This document shows, piece after piece, positions 1-11,060 of a stretch of DNA of 64,000 nucleotides. The notes under the pieces are model-generated. The model searched no databases, was not told the origin of the DNA, and saw only the letters and a list, made by a program, of their open reading frames with translations. Every line of letters starts with the position of its first letter. The stretch's first letter is position 1. Source of the stretch: Blasia pusilla (Eukaryota > Marchantiophyta > Marchantiopsida > Blasiales). The translations under genes and the position numbers were made by a program. The DNA lies in assembly GCA_050084515.1 (NCBI GenBank), contig CM114271.1, positions 17,422,001 to 17,486,000 of the forward strand. Reading direction: 5' to 3'.

Positions 1-1384
1 AACTGTTCTAGTCCACCATCTGCACTATTCTCAGCAATTCTGTACTTCCAAATCTTCACACAAATAGCAGAATCTCATGTTAGTATCAACCTTGATGGCA
101 TGTAAGATCTCACAGATTCGTCCCATTCCAACTGTCCCCATCTGTCAGGAAGCCATTTTCTTCAAATAGTTACCCATAAAAGACAACAAAGGGAAGATTA
201 CAAGAATCCCTAGGAGAAGATTCAAAGATTCAATGAGCTGAACTTAAAGGGCACTCTCAGATCCAAGATAATCCACTCCAATGATTTAAAATCAAAAGAT
301 TTAATGGGCTTACGTAATTATACCCGTGGCTGGAAAGTATGCATTTCAAAATACTGCTGCTGGAAGACTGAGCTGCTGCTTCTTGATTGTTCTTTCCAGC
401 TGTGTCCCATCATCTCCCGTTGATGTATGAGTCCCAAGACTCCATTATCGATTTTGTCAACTGACTTCATTAGTTTGGTCTTGTGCTTACTATCATGTCT
501 CTCCTGATTTTCATCCTAGAACCACCAGCAAAATGAATAACCATAACAAACAAATTTCTTCATATTATAGCCAAACCACTTCAAAAAACCTGCAGCGAGG
601 GTCCTGAACTCACTTACTTCAGGTTTAAATGGAAGAGAACTCACTTACTTCAGGTTTAAATGGAAGAGAACTCCCTGCATAGACATACCTGATAAGAGGT
701 GCTCACAGACTCAGGGTCCCGTCCAGATCTCTTACTTCTCTTCTGCTGCTGTGATAGAGGAAAGTATCTATTACGATCAACATCGAAGTAAAAACCTGGA
801 AGATCTGCTTCAACCAAGAAGAGGTCACAAACTGGACATATTAAAGGTTACTTTACGCCTCTTGACTTGATGCTAGGACCAGATCCTTCCAATTAAATGC
901 AATTGGCATAGAACTTCTTGATGCTTCCAAAATTGATACTTTAAATTGTTACCAGATGCAGTCCTTCATCACTATATAAAGAGAATGCTATTTGTGATAA
1001 CAATCATGAATGACCAAGAGGCCAAGTTCACCCACGTAATTAAGAAAGAGGGGTTTAGGAAAAACTCCTGTGTACAGCAAGCAAAACTACAAAAGAGCCA
1101 TCTAACAAAGCATCGAGAAACGACTCCATAGTATCAGGGAACAGCGATAGTTAAAGCATTGGCCAGTTACTACCACTCCACAAAAAAAATCATCGAAATA
1201 TGCTGCACGAAAAAACGATACCAGCTCTGAGACATCCAAAGTAGCGCACTCAAGGTAAAGTATCAAGTATGGAGCATCCTAGCAGATCACGAATTACCAT
1301 GCCATCACAACTGTCACAATAAACTTTCAGGGAAATCCTAGGTTCTTTACATGTATGCTCGTCATAAACTGCCGCAAAATTCAT
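1..1384 (-). CDS. DCAF4: DCAF4-like WD-repeat protein, N-terminal part, runs off left edge
   Basis: Four exons read on the minus strand: 1384-1351 (tentative first exon, ATG), 804-689, 515-324 and 53-1, all with GT-AG borders and matching phases (1, 0, 0). The second exon opens with LPGFYFDVDRNRYFPL, the PGFYxD...RYF signature at the start of DCAF4/WDR21 proteins. The third is open over 64 codons and holds an IHQREMMG segment like the 'AREMYG' region of plant DCAF4. The fourth begins IWKYRIAENSADGGLEQ, matching the 'VWKY...ALEQ' stretch just before the WD40 repeats. DCAF4 proteins are substrate receptors of CUL4-DDB1 ubiquitin ligases. The propeller lies beyond the left edge. The first exon is weak: it is chosen only because its GTAAAG donor leaves the right phase; no ATG lies in frame directly upstream of 804. 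The family call is from remembered homologues. Confidence 0.7.
606..667. repeat. 31-base perfect tandem duplication
   Basis: A 31-base unit starting GAACTCACTTACTTC occurs twice back to back (606-636 and 637-667), without a mismatch. It lies in the intron between the second and third exons of the DCAF4-like gene, so it does not touch coding sequence. Confidence 0.95.
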
Positions 1385-2156
1385 CTTCCAGTAGTGCAAA
1401 ATCCCAGCTCACTTCAAGAAATCAAAAAAAGGAATTTAGGAGACATTGCTCTGATAGCAAAACGACAGAGTCTCCTTTAGTTCTTAGACCTCACAGTTCC
1501 AGTCGTTCTTAGTATAGTGAAAACGGAATCGGGAGAATCTAGTAGATCACGCGGTTTTACTCTGAACAAGAAAAAGAGCAGATACAGTAATTGCCAACCA
1601 GAACTCATGACAAACTACGGTCGCAACACAAAAACCTTAAGGTTCCGGTGAATTTCAGTACAGCGCAAGTAGATAAACGAACCTGCGGGTGGCATGATGA
1701 GCAAAGTTTCCAAAATTCCTCCGCACGCATACGCAGAGTGGAGTATTGTCCAGCTCCCTATCGGTCATCAAAAGACACAAACAAGATGTTTGTTGGTCAA
1801 TGCACAAGGATAGTGTGGGATAGCGGAGGAGAAGGAGGAGGAGGAGGGATGCATGAGGGATGGAGAAGAACATAAGGGAATTTTACGTTTGAAGGCAAAT
1901 TAAGAATGGCAAAAGAGGACAGAGTGCAGAGATCTTAGCGACTCGAATGGGACTCCATGCAATTACTATTGCGTCTCTATTTGAACTAGAAGAACATTCA
2001 AGCACACCAAAGACTACAATAGAATATCTCGCCATTATAATGAGGAAATCTACAGATTCCACTAATCGGTTGATAGGACCCTCAAATCAAAGCTTGGAAT
2101 GTCAGATTGCTCCGGCCCACTACGTAGTCCTGCCCCTAGAATTTTAATTAGTTTAG
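1385..2156. other. Upstream region of the DCAF4-like gene
   Basis: No convincing coding sequence. It should hold the 5' leader and promoter of the minus-strand DCAF4-like gene. A purine-rich stretch at 1825-1875 (CT-rich on the gene's strand) resembles the pyrimidine-rich leaders of plant promoters. Short open frames here lack family similarity. Confidence 0.4.
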
Positions 2157-2290
2157 CCGCTCATTTGAACATGCTTCGTAATAGAAACAATGATGAAGAA
2201 TAATGATGAGGCCAGGGTTCTACAGAGTGCTCTTTCTTTACAAGAATGCTCACAGTTGGATCAACATATCAGGAGACATTAGGGCGTCTC
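2157..2290. repeat. Short dispersed repeat, copy 1
   Basis: About 130 bases beginning CCGCTCATTTGAACATGC, nearly identical to copy 2 at 2912-3062. Copy 2 has about 24 extra bases in its middle. No clear target duplication is seen around this copy. Confidence 0.9.
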
Positions 2291-2890
2291 ACATACTTAA
2301 TTTTTTTGAAAAAAAAATTTGAACTTCAATATTGCCACGTTCCCGATTTTTAGGGCGAGTGAGTTACATACACGGAAAAAAATCCAGAATGAAGGAGGGA
2401 GAAAAGAGAGGTATATCTAGGAAAAAATTGGCAGGAGTGAAACTCCCTTTGAAAATGTGTTCTCAAGATCCAAAAATGAGTCCAAAGCGAGCAAGAAAAG
2501 GAGCATAAATTAACTAATTTGCAATCAGACAAAGCCACTATTTAACGAGTGAAAAAATGAGAAATCTGAACCTATTTTGCTTGTGATTTATGAGTCATTA
2601 TTCAGGACTACAAAGACCCACAATCACCCCCAAAAAACATTTTGGCAAAATATTGGATATGGAATTTTTGGGATAACTTATGGGAATATTCAGGTTTTTT
2701 ATTTTCATGTACGTAAAAACATACTTGTCATATCAATGATGAGACATCCAACACAAAATTTTGGTAGTATACAATTAACATAACTTTTGAAAAAAAATCA
2801 TTGAACATTTGGTTTATGCAAAATCTTTCCCACATAGAACTTGCAAACATTATGAGAAATCTTTGGTTGACCAGATTTTGGTAATATATA

Positions 2891-3082
2891 ACTCATATGT
2901 CACCATCATCACCGCTCATTTGAACATGCTTCGTAATAGAAACAATGATGAAGAATAATGATGAGGCCGGGGTTCTACAGAGTGCACTTCCCAATAGTAA
3001 AACTAATGTTCTTTCTTTACAAGAATGCTCACAGTTGGATCAACATATCATGAGACATTAGGTGTCACTCATATGTCACCAT
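2891..3082. mobile_element. Short dispersed repeat, copy 2, flanked by a 16-base direct repeat
   Basis: The repeat body (about 2907-3066) is bracketed by two identical copies of ACTCATATGTCACCAT at 2891-2906 and 3067-3082. This looks like a target-site duplication of the length left by LINE-driven retroposition, so a SINE-like origin is possible. No clear tRNA-type A and B boxes or A-tail were seen, so the class stays open. Confidence 0.6.
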
Positions 3083-4535
3083 GATTGAAAATCACTAGTT
3101 ACTCGTAAAAACACAAAAGCCAAGACATATCTTCCAAATGGTTCCGATGACTAGGGTAGTTTGCTGACATAATACCAAAATATGAGTCATATTATTATGA
3201 TTGCCACATCATGTACATGACATGGCAAGTGATTTAATGGCATGGATGAAATGAAAAAATATTTTTATCTGTCCATAGACCTCATCCTCCATCCATTTGT
3301 CCATCCCTACGTCCAATATTTAGCAGCCCCATTCATGTAAAGTCCATTGGTGGAACCCATCCACAATGCCCATGTCTTTCAGAAACGGAGACTCCTTAGA
3401 AAATCCCCCCCCTCCCCAAAATTGAGTTGAATTACTTGTGCTTGCAAATTCTCATGATCAAGAGTGTTAGAAGTTTAATTCCACAATAGAAAAAAAATCG
3501 TGGAGATCAATCACAGGCAGCAGGCAACTTACAAAAAAATCTGGGTCAGCTAGTTGTTTTTGTTGGAGATGTCAAGCCTTTGTCCAGATGCAGTAGACAA
3601 CCGGAGGCTATGCTCCACACTCGGACAAAACAATCCTCATCACCTAAATCACCAATGGGTATAAATAAGCTTACTTAGTTCTCCAGGTATTGCTAATTCA
3701 TACACCAATTTACACTCCACTCAATGAATTGTATGTACATCTAGTTCTACATACACAAATCCATGACAACCAATAAATAAGATAGTTTCTGAACGTGATA
3801 GTTAACACGTAAGAATCTAACCAGAACCAAGTAGTCTCTCAGTAGGGTCCAACCCAAGCTGCAAAATAGTACGTGTGTTCAAGTGTCCATGATATGAACG
3901 GAGTGCTCCACTCCTTACCATTTTTCGCATCCATTTTTAAATCTAGTGCACAACATAGAATAATCATAAATGAAAAGGTGATCCCATTGCAACCCTCTCA
4001 AGCTCACAGTTCTTGCGAAAGACTCGGGATTCATACACAACTTCAACAAAACTTCATGATGTGTTAAAGGCATACGAGAAGATAATGTTAGTACTACGAT
4101 AATCAATCCTAGAAGGGTACAATGTGTGTGCCCTTTTCTAGCATGAAAAAGCCTCCCTTCCCGCCTCCTTTGTTTTGGGGGAAAAACACTTCGTCCCCTT
4201 CACCTTTAGATAATAAAATTCTCCTCCCTCCCTTAACCCCATTCTTAACCACAATTCATTTCCTTATAAATCTTTGTCTTAATCATATTAAAAACCCTCT
4301 ATTCCGTCCCTACCACTTTCTTCTTTTATAAACCCTAGAAACCTCCCTACCTTACCTTAAATTATTCTTGATGTAGCTACAAAGTAAACTAGTGTAAGCT
4401 CATGTTATGCATAGGTTTAAATTACCTCCTAAAATGAGAATTAACTTTCAAAATTCTCAAATGCCTCTTCAAATCAATTTTGAGAAATCATATTGGTTGA
4501 AAGTATCGAGTATGAAGAGGAGAAGAGTTTTTTAA
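3083..4535. other. AT-rich non-coding stretch
   Basis: No gene, RNA gene or recognisable transposon protein was found on either strand. Open frames are short and of low complexity. Confidence 0.5.
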
Positions 4536-4566
4536 ATGAAGGGGCACTCTCAAATAATAATATAGA
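4536..4566 (-). mobile_element. Possible Helitron-type 5' terminus
   Basis: Read on the minus strand from 4566 the sequence is TCTATATTATTATTTGAGAG, preceded by A. Plant Helitrons often start with TC followed by TATAYTAYTA, after a host A. Related sequences stand at 8220 (minus), 36316 (plus) and 47691 (plus). No matching 3' end with hairpin and CTRR was located. Confidence 0.4.
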
Positions 4567-4903
4567 TATAGATGATGTCTTCTCTCTTATTGATGACTAG
4601 TAAGGTGCATGTGAGTGACCATGTGATGCATGGTCACTCTTTAATAACATTGAGTGATTATTTCAACACTAAAATTGGTTCACCAATGTTAAAATGTACT
4701 TTTTAAGCATACAAGTGTCATAGCTAGGCGAAACATCCGATAAACTCAATCCTCCCATTAGTACATAAATGAGGGAAAAAGAAGTCCTCCTTCCCTTTCC
4801 AACCCCTATGTCTTTATTTATGAAATAAAATCGCTATCGTCATGAAGAATACAAGGTGTGTACAACCATTCTCTTAACCCTGCACCATACTAATCTTTGA
4901 CCT

Positions 4904-5522
4904 TGTCATATCTTAGTAGTCGATAGGCCGAGATCTATCGTGGATAGGGCGTAGAAGCCAGCGGACTATCTTGAGTGTAACTTTGTCCCACGGTGTCGGA
5001 TGAGGTTGAGGATATGTCCATTGTGTCAGGAACGTTGTTTCTGACAACTTTCATGTTGAGGTCTTTTACAGCCGGGTGACTTGTTGACCAGGTCACCCGC
5101 CCCTGGCAACCTGTGCGCGCAAGTTACCAAGGGGAGTGCTTTTTTTACGGGAAGAGCCTTTTGGCTCCTCCCCAACCCTATATAAGAGAGGAAGATGGCT
5201 TTCCTAAGCCATCTTTCTCATGTTGGGCCGTTGGAGCACCTCCCTTGTATGTGTGTGAGATAGGACTAGGGTGCTAGCGTCCGGATTCCTTGATAGCACA
5301 GGGTGGACGAGGCTCGATATGCTGATATAGATTGAGGAGTGGAGTTTTAGGCCGGGTGTGTCGTTTTTACTACTCTTTATTTTTGTTGTGTGATCTCCAT
5401 GTATATGTATGAGTTGATTTTTGTACATGTGTGGATCGACCCGTGTGTGGGGAAGATCGGTATTGTGTGGTGTAGATATGACGAGCGATGTATGTTGTGT
5501 AGCGATATGTATGCGCATGACA
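4904..5522 (+). mobile_element. Solo LTR, 619 bases, with 4-base target duplication
   Basis: The unit starts TGTCATATC and ends GCGCATGACA, so its ends are the inverted repeat TGTCA/TGACA. It is bracketed by ACCT at 4900-4903 and 5523-5526. An inverted copy lies at 17330-17949. A TATA box (CTATATAAG, near 5178-5186) follows a GC-rich block. These traits fit an LTR. No internal retrotransposon sequence adjoins either end, so it is a solo LTR. The open frame on its reverse strand is a by-product that recurs in the second copy. Confidence 0.85.
5178..5186 (+). promoter_or_regulatory. TATA box of the solo LTR
   Basis: CTATATAAG, conserved in sequence context with the inverted LTR copy, which reads CTTATACAG there and so has one change. 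It would drive transcription rightwards. Confidence 0.5.
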
Positions 5523-5720
5523 ACCTAAACATCTAACATCTTTTCTAAAATATACTTATAATCTCCCGAGCTCCCCTAAAACATTCATAAAAGACTTTTT
5601 CCAGATATGAAATCTTTTTTCTCAAGATGGAGAAAACAATTGAATACAAGAAATACTTATGGAAAACTATAAACATTTATAATTAGAATTAACATAATAA
5701 TTCAAATTTGCACCTTGATT

Positions 5721-6045
5721 TTATCCCTTCCATCCCTAGGTTAGTATAAGGGGATACTTTTTATTACTTGAAAGAGGATTCATACGTCCCAAGAGGAGGT
5801 TAATAGGAGGGGAAAGATGTCTTAACACTGAAAATATGATGATGATTTGATTTGTGAAAAATAAAAACCATATTCTATACCTTATATCCCTCCTATTCCA
5901 AGGTTAGTATAAGGAAATCTTTTTTATAACTTGAAATAGGAATCACGTGTAGCAAGGGGAGGTTAATAGGAGGGGAAAGATGTCTTCAGGCTAAAAACAT
6001 GATGAAGATTTGATTTGTGAAAATCAAAACCATATTTTATCATTA
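5721..6045. repeat. Tandem duplication, unit about 163 bases
   Basis: Two diverged units, each with GGTTAGTATAAGG (5739 and 5902), then GGAGGTTAATAGGAGGGGAAAGATGTCTT and a closing stretch with GATTTGATTTGTGAAAA. It is non-coding. Confidence 0.8.
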
Positions 6046-6152
6046 GTATAAGGAAAAGGGAAAAAACTTCAAATCCTATGCAAACATGACACTTCATTGC
6101 ATCTAAAATGCATTCCCATGAATTTTTAGGATCTTGTTTACAATTATTGTTG

Positions 6153-7095
6153 CGACCTTCATAATCAAACGAACGCCAAGCTGAACATCAGAACTCTAGC
6201 AGACTTGCGCTATGATGGTTTGCACGTTGGAGTGATCTCTCTATTGAGATGCAAGAGACACAAGAGCTTTTATGGTTACGACTAGGAAACCTGAACCATG
6301 ACCAAAGATCTTAGAGGAATCGAGTCTAAGAAGGTTGGTTGCCAAAGAGGTGAAAATTGAATTTGGAACTAGACTAGTGTTTGGGGTTTTGACTGTAATT
6401 GGACCATAACTTTTAGTCCCAATATGGGTTTGGAACAAGTAAGATAGCGTTGGAAAGCTTATGCAATGCGAGTTTCAACATACCAAAGATCTTAGCAAAC
6501 CCAAAAGTAGAGGCAGAAAATTCCCAAAAATAACTATACATTGAGTTGGGTTGAGGGTTAAAAAGAGTGGCCCGAACGTCCTTACCCAAAGATGGAGGAG
6601 GGCATAGAATCCCAGAAGTAATAGTAAGGGGGAAGGTCTCCCAAAGTGCTTGGGACTTAATTCCCACTTTGGGGTGCTGCTAGGCGATTCATGGGCACGA
6701 AATCGATCAAGAGTTTGGCGTTGGGATTCGAAACCCAACGCCAAACTCACCAAACCAAGTCCAATAGAGTGGATTTCAGAGGTCCATGTTGGATTTCAAC
6801 TCGCGACACATTTAGTTGGATCTCGGTTTGGGGCTCGTGCAAGGTCCATTGGACAATTGGAACCGCTAGGCTTGCGAACGCCATTTTTTGTGTCTTGACT
6901 AACCAGAGAATCTAACCCAAATCTCGAAAGATTTTCCCGTGTTGGGAAGCTAGGAATAAAGAAGGTTGAGATTGGTGGGTTGGAAGGCTGATTGACCCAG
7001 ACTTGACTAACGTTAGTGTGTTTGGGTTAAGATCAGCAATTAGAGTGTGTCCTACTAAACGAACGCTTCCATAACAGTAAAGCGAGACATTCAAG
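6153..7095. repeat. Dispersed repeat R1, copy 1 (about 0.94 kb)
   Basis: Clearly related along its length to 55510-56490 in the same orientation. Shared landmarks are the 'CACTATGATGGTTT'-like start, a block with GGTTGCCAAAGAGGTGA, 'TACATTGAGTTGGGTTGAGGG', and the end GTGTGTTTGG...GTCCTACTAAA. Both copies are broken by many changes. The second copy lies just downstream of a chromovirus integrase remnant, so R1 could be the 3' non-coding or LTR part of that gypsy family. That link is inference. Confidence 0.75.
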
Positions 7096-7099
7096 AGGA

Positions 7100-8190
7100 C
7101 TTTTGATGACTTCCTTTATTGTAGAAGAATATGGGAAGCAAATAAAGCTCATACATGTGGCAAGGCTTTCTGGGCAAAGTTTTCTTCCGTTGCTTGCAGA
7201 AGAATACGAGAAGGAATATCAATCAATGTATCCATCCAACCCACCTTGGATGGATAAGGCTTCGTGACAACTTCTTCAATTGTGGAGCATAAGGGTTGGC
7301 AAGACAACCACGAGATGCCAAATAGCAAAAGCTAAGATGGGTGTTAACCATGAGATACACAATGAAATTTGAAGATCCAATTTAAGTTTGGGGAAGTGAA
7401 GATGGGAAAAAATTGCCTTAAGACTTTGTGAAGTCATCTTGGGCGTTAATTAGTTAAGCGTAGGTTTGCAAGATGCAAACCACATTAGGATGTGGTAGGA
7501 TTGATTAGATTTCAGGCCAAGGGTTTAGGGTTTAGAGGTTGAACTCTATTGTGATATGAGGATGGAGACTTTGATTAATAAAAACACATATACATCACTC
7601 TTGTATTCCCGAATTTCTAGTTGATTTCCCATTACTATATTTTCCTTAGACAATATTTTCCTTGCTAGAGTTTTTGATTTAAATACATCCTTGAAAATCA
7701 CACTTGAGTTTCATCTAAACTCAAGTTACTCGACTTTTCTTTCCCATTCTCCATATTTTTTTCTCAACGCATTCAATTATATTCAATTTCCTTATCTTTG
7801 AAATAATGTATATTATCATGGGAGAATGCACTCTTTATTTTTCAATAGCTCTCCTTTTAATATTTGGCCTTTTTAGCGAAATAGGATCTTGACATAAGGC
7901 CATAAGTAAATTGGGATTACTCAAGTTCAGGATCTAGTTTAATATCAACCAATATTAATCATGGGTAATTCAAATTACCCATCATTGCATCGCTAGAGTA
8001 TCTACTAGTCTCTTTCATAATAAAGATTAGTCTCTTTGATAACAAAGACTAGTGTATAGTCCATGCAATGCACCGGAGTGAAAGAACTAACCATCTCACA
8101 CAAATTCAATTTGTTTTTACTTTTTACATATTCTGTGGAAAATATTTTCTTGTTGCCCAGTTTCCAATCAAAGAAACACATGTTTGCAAA
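7100..8190. other. Non-coding stretch
   Basis: No gene or recognisable element. It includes AT-rich DNA and short local repeats around 8008-8055 (variants of TAGTCTCTTTGATAACAAAG). Confidence 0.5.
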
Positions 8191-8195
8191 TAAAA

Positions 8196-8220
8196 AAGCA
8201 CTCTCCAATAATAATATAGA
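8196..8220 (-). mobile_element. Possible Helitron-type 5' terminus
   Basis: Read on the minus strand from 8220 the sequence is TCTATATTATTATTGGAGAG, preceded by A, closely matching the one at 4566. Its partner 3' end was not found. Confidence 0.4.
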
Positions 8221-8667
8221 TTTCCATCACTATGCAAAGAATTCATACGCATGTAGGAAATACCATAATAATAAAATATGAAATATATACAATTATTGGA
8301 GACATGCGTCTTAGTTCCAAACTGGGTTTCTGTGACACGTGACAAAATGGACCAATCGGATTGCGCCAAATGTTGATGATTGAGAATTCAAAATTCAACT
8401 TCAAAACTACCATCTTGGGGTCATAATTCGTAGATTTTTTCCAAATGTCAGATGTTGGAGCATCTGCCTTAGCCGCTGCTACCGTGCCGCTTTAAGAAAA
8501 GTATTAGGGAAAGATTAGGGTTTAAGTGATTTTAAGGTACTTAAGTTTGAATCACTACTTCAAGTATTATATTGTTTGCAAGAGGGCGTGGGAAACTAAG
8601 TAGAGTATCACTTCTACGAGTATTATCAGCAGAATATCCCAGAAGTGAGTGCTTCCTTTAATATGTT

Positions 8668-8760
8668 TCCTTTCAAGCATTTCCACTTTCAAGCATTTTC
8701 CTCTTTCAAGCATTGCCTCTTTCAAAAAACTTCTTTCAAAAAACATGCCATTCAGACATT
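8668..8760. repeat. Short tandem repeat (CTTTCAAGCATT type)
   Basis: At least five imperfect units of about 16-18 bases built on CTTTCAAGCATTT or CTTTCAAAAAAC. The open frame starting at 8713 runs through it and is not taken as a gene. Confidence 0.8.
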
Positions 8761-9016
8761 TTTCGAGATTCTCAAATATTTGCTCTCAGAAGTAGAGCTA
8801 CTACTATTGTATCCACATTGCTAACACTGAGATTCTCATATATACATCCTATGGTGCGAAATGTTTCCTTTAAGCTCCAGAGCTACTGTTACACTGTATC
8901 AAGAGTAATTATTTTGAATCATTTCTGGGCAATAATACCACTTTCTAATAGGCGTTTGATTTTTGTATATTGCAAAAGGTCTACACATGATCGAAGAGGT
9001 ATAGCAAGCGGCCTCA

Positions 9017-9793
9017 TTGGCGCATGCGGTACGCAGCCCCAACATCATTCCAACTTCTCTGCTGATTGTCTTCGAGCTTCCTCATTGTAGTTTCTCATTG
9101 CTTCTATTGTCATTCACCATCTTCATCTTTCTTATGGAGAAAGACCTGCAAGACAAACATCTCCATGTTATTAACGAACCCTTTTGGAAATATGCGAAAT
9201 TTCAAACAAGCGAGAAGGTGAAACATGGCTTGCAGGATGACAGCAATGAAGTCTACTCAAGGGAAAGGGAAGAAAGCCACTCACCAGATAACGTCCAGAG
9301 AGCACTTTGGAGTTAAAGATGTAGACACATCACCTTCAGATCACTTTGGTTGGTCTAAATCAACACAACATGAGAATGAGCACTTTTCTTGTTCTCCAAA
9401 TTTGGCCAAGGCGCATACGTCTCCAAGTCCAAAAAGACGACAATTACCGGTCAGTCTCGTGAGCGAAAAGAAAAATCTAAGGACAATGCGAGTCCTTCAT
9501 GGGGTCAAAGAATAAGCACTTTTGATCACAAGGGAGGCTTTGGAGATGCGAAGCGAGATTCTCTATCTGATCAATCAACACCACAATACAAACCCGAGGA
9601 TGCACAGTCCCTTGAGTGTGAACCACGACACATACCACCTCATAGTGGATCACCAGAGTATGAACAACGTAGGAGTAGATACACAACCACGAAACCAATA
9701 GAGTCCCCTAAAGAAGGTTTCACCAAGTCATGTAAACTTCCAGACATTGGTGAGAACACTTTTGCAAAAAAGAAGAGACAAACCCATAAATGA
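9017..9793 (+). pseudogene. Unrecognised coding-like block, probably frameshifted
   Basis: Three overlapping plus-strand frames (9017-9316, 9225-9515, 9389-9793) together look like one hydrophilic, charged protein rich in Ser, Lys, Glu and Gln, broken by frame changes. The first and third share a frame and the middle one is in another. The last 134-residue stretch is low in hydrophobic residues and probably disordered (for example SRERKEKSKDNASPSWGQR), ending KKKRQTHK before TGA. No family is recognised. It could be a decayed host gene fragment, a transposon-captured exon, or a retroelement gag. Codon runs are longer than in the surrounding DNA, the only reason to single it out. Confidence 0.35.
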
Positions 9794-10449
9794 ACTCGGG
9801 TTTTACTAAAGATCAAGATGTTAATTTGAGATCCCACTTTGAGTGAATAAGTAAATGGAGTAAACTCCTCTCTACTCTCGCACTATTTATTGCTATTCCG
9901 AGAGTAGAGATCTCACATGAATAGAGAGGGTCTACAAGGTTGGTTGATCTAATCAATATGCTTAGGCCGTTCCCTGCATTGTCTGAACAAAAATCAACGT
10001 CATAACATTAAAGCAAGCAAGCAGAGTAGAAAGATGCAATAGCAACTTGCCTTCTCATCAAATCGAGTAAATGTCCGTGTTGAGATGAGCCAAGTAGCAA
10101 GTAGCTATATAGGTTCGACTAGCAAAAGTAGCAAGTGAAGGGAGCGGAGGTGAACCAAGAGTAGGGCTACAAGAGCGAATTCATTAGAAAAGACATTGGG
10201 AGTGGAGGTGCAGTAGCAGAGCGTCAAATACAGCAATGGCATTCCGGCTAGGAGCAAAGTCATAACCAAGAGTAGGGCGTTTAGGCAGCAAGGTAGAGCT
10301 AAAATAGATTGTAAAATCCGCACTACCACATGTAATAGAAAATCATGTAAGGCCCAAAAGGCCTTCTCTACCTATTCGCCGGTGAACGAGTATGCAAAGC
10401 AACAACAAAAATAGCAGCAAGTAGCAGCAGAGGAGCTGAAACAGCAACG
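9794..10449. other. Non-coding stretch before the tandem array
   Basis: No gene. From about 10100 the sequence shares words with the array that follows (AGTAGCAAG, GGAGGTG), so it may be a diverged outer unit. Confidence 0.4.
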
Positions 10450-11060
10450 CATGAGCGGCAGCAAGGTAGAGAAGGAGCTGTTGAAGTAAACCCGATTGCG
10501 GCAGCAAGGTGGAGTGCAACCCCTCAACCCAAAATGGGGGAAGAGAAAAGTGGAGGTGGAGCAGGTCCGTGCTCCCACCTAATCCCACCAAGAAAAACAT
10601 AGGACAGCCTTATGCAAGATACGATACGATCGCGACAACAATGTGGAGCGGAGGAGCCGATGCACCAGCGACGAGAGCAGAGCAAGGTTGAGTGCATCAC
10701 CTAGGTAAGCAATAAGAGCAGCAGCAAGATGGAGTGGATCGGAGCAGCGCGTTGAAGCCAAAACGGGGGAAGAGAAAAGTAGAGGCGGAGGAGGTCCGCG
10801 CTGCCACCTACTCCCACCAAATGAGACCCAAATTACTCCCCCTCTCTGATCGAGCCCGCAAGAAAGACATTGATTGGGGCATGAATGTGGAGCGGAGGAG
10901 CTGAAGTAGCAACACAATCGCGGGAGCAAGGTAGGATGGAGGAGCTGAACTAGCAACGACAGCGGCAGCAGGGATCAGAGCGGACAAGCCAAAATGCGGG
11001 ATGAAAAAAATGGAGGTGCAGCAGCTCCTCGCTGCCACCTACTCCCACCAAACAAGACCC
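10450..11060. repeat. GC-rich tandem repeat, three units of about 230 bases
   Basis: The same block (AACCCAAAATGGGGGAAGAG, then GGAGGTGGAGCAGGTCCG, then CCACCTANTCCCACCAA) recurs with its anchor at about 10530, 10759 and 10990, a period of 229-231 bases. Each unit also has GGCAGCAAGGTGGAGTG-like words. Open frames of 60-125 residues on both strands (Leu- and Ser-rich on the minus strand) follow the repeat and are not taken as genes. Confidence 0.85.

Noticed and set aside
5204-5518. 104-codon minus-strand frame, found again at 17309-17632
   Set aside because: Its recurrence is explained by the two copies of the solo LTR; it runs against the LTR's own direction and has no family features.
8713-9090. 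125-codon plus-strand frame
   Set aside because: Starts inside a short tandem repeat and continues through sequence with no recognisable protein features.
10579-10956. 125-codon minus-strand frame
   Set aside because: Lies in the 230-base tandem repeat; the same Ser/Leu-rich text recurs with the repeat period.
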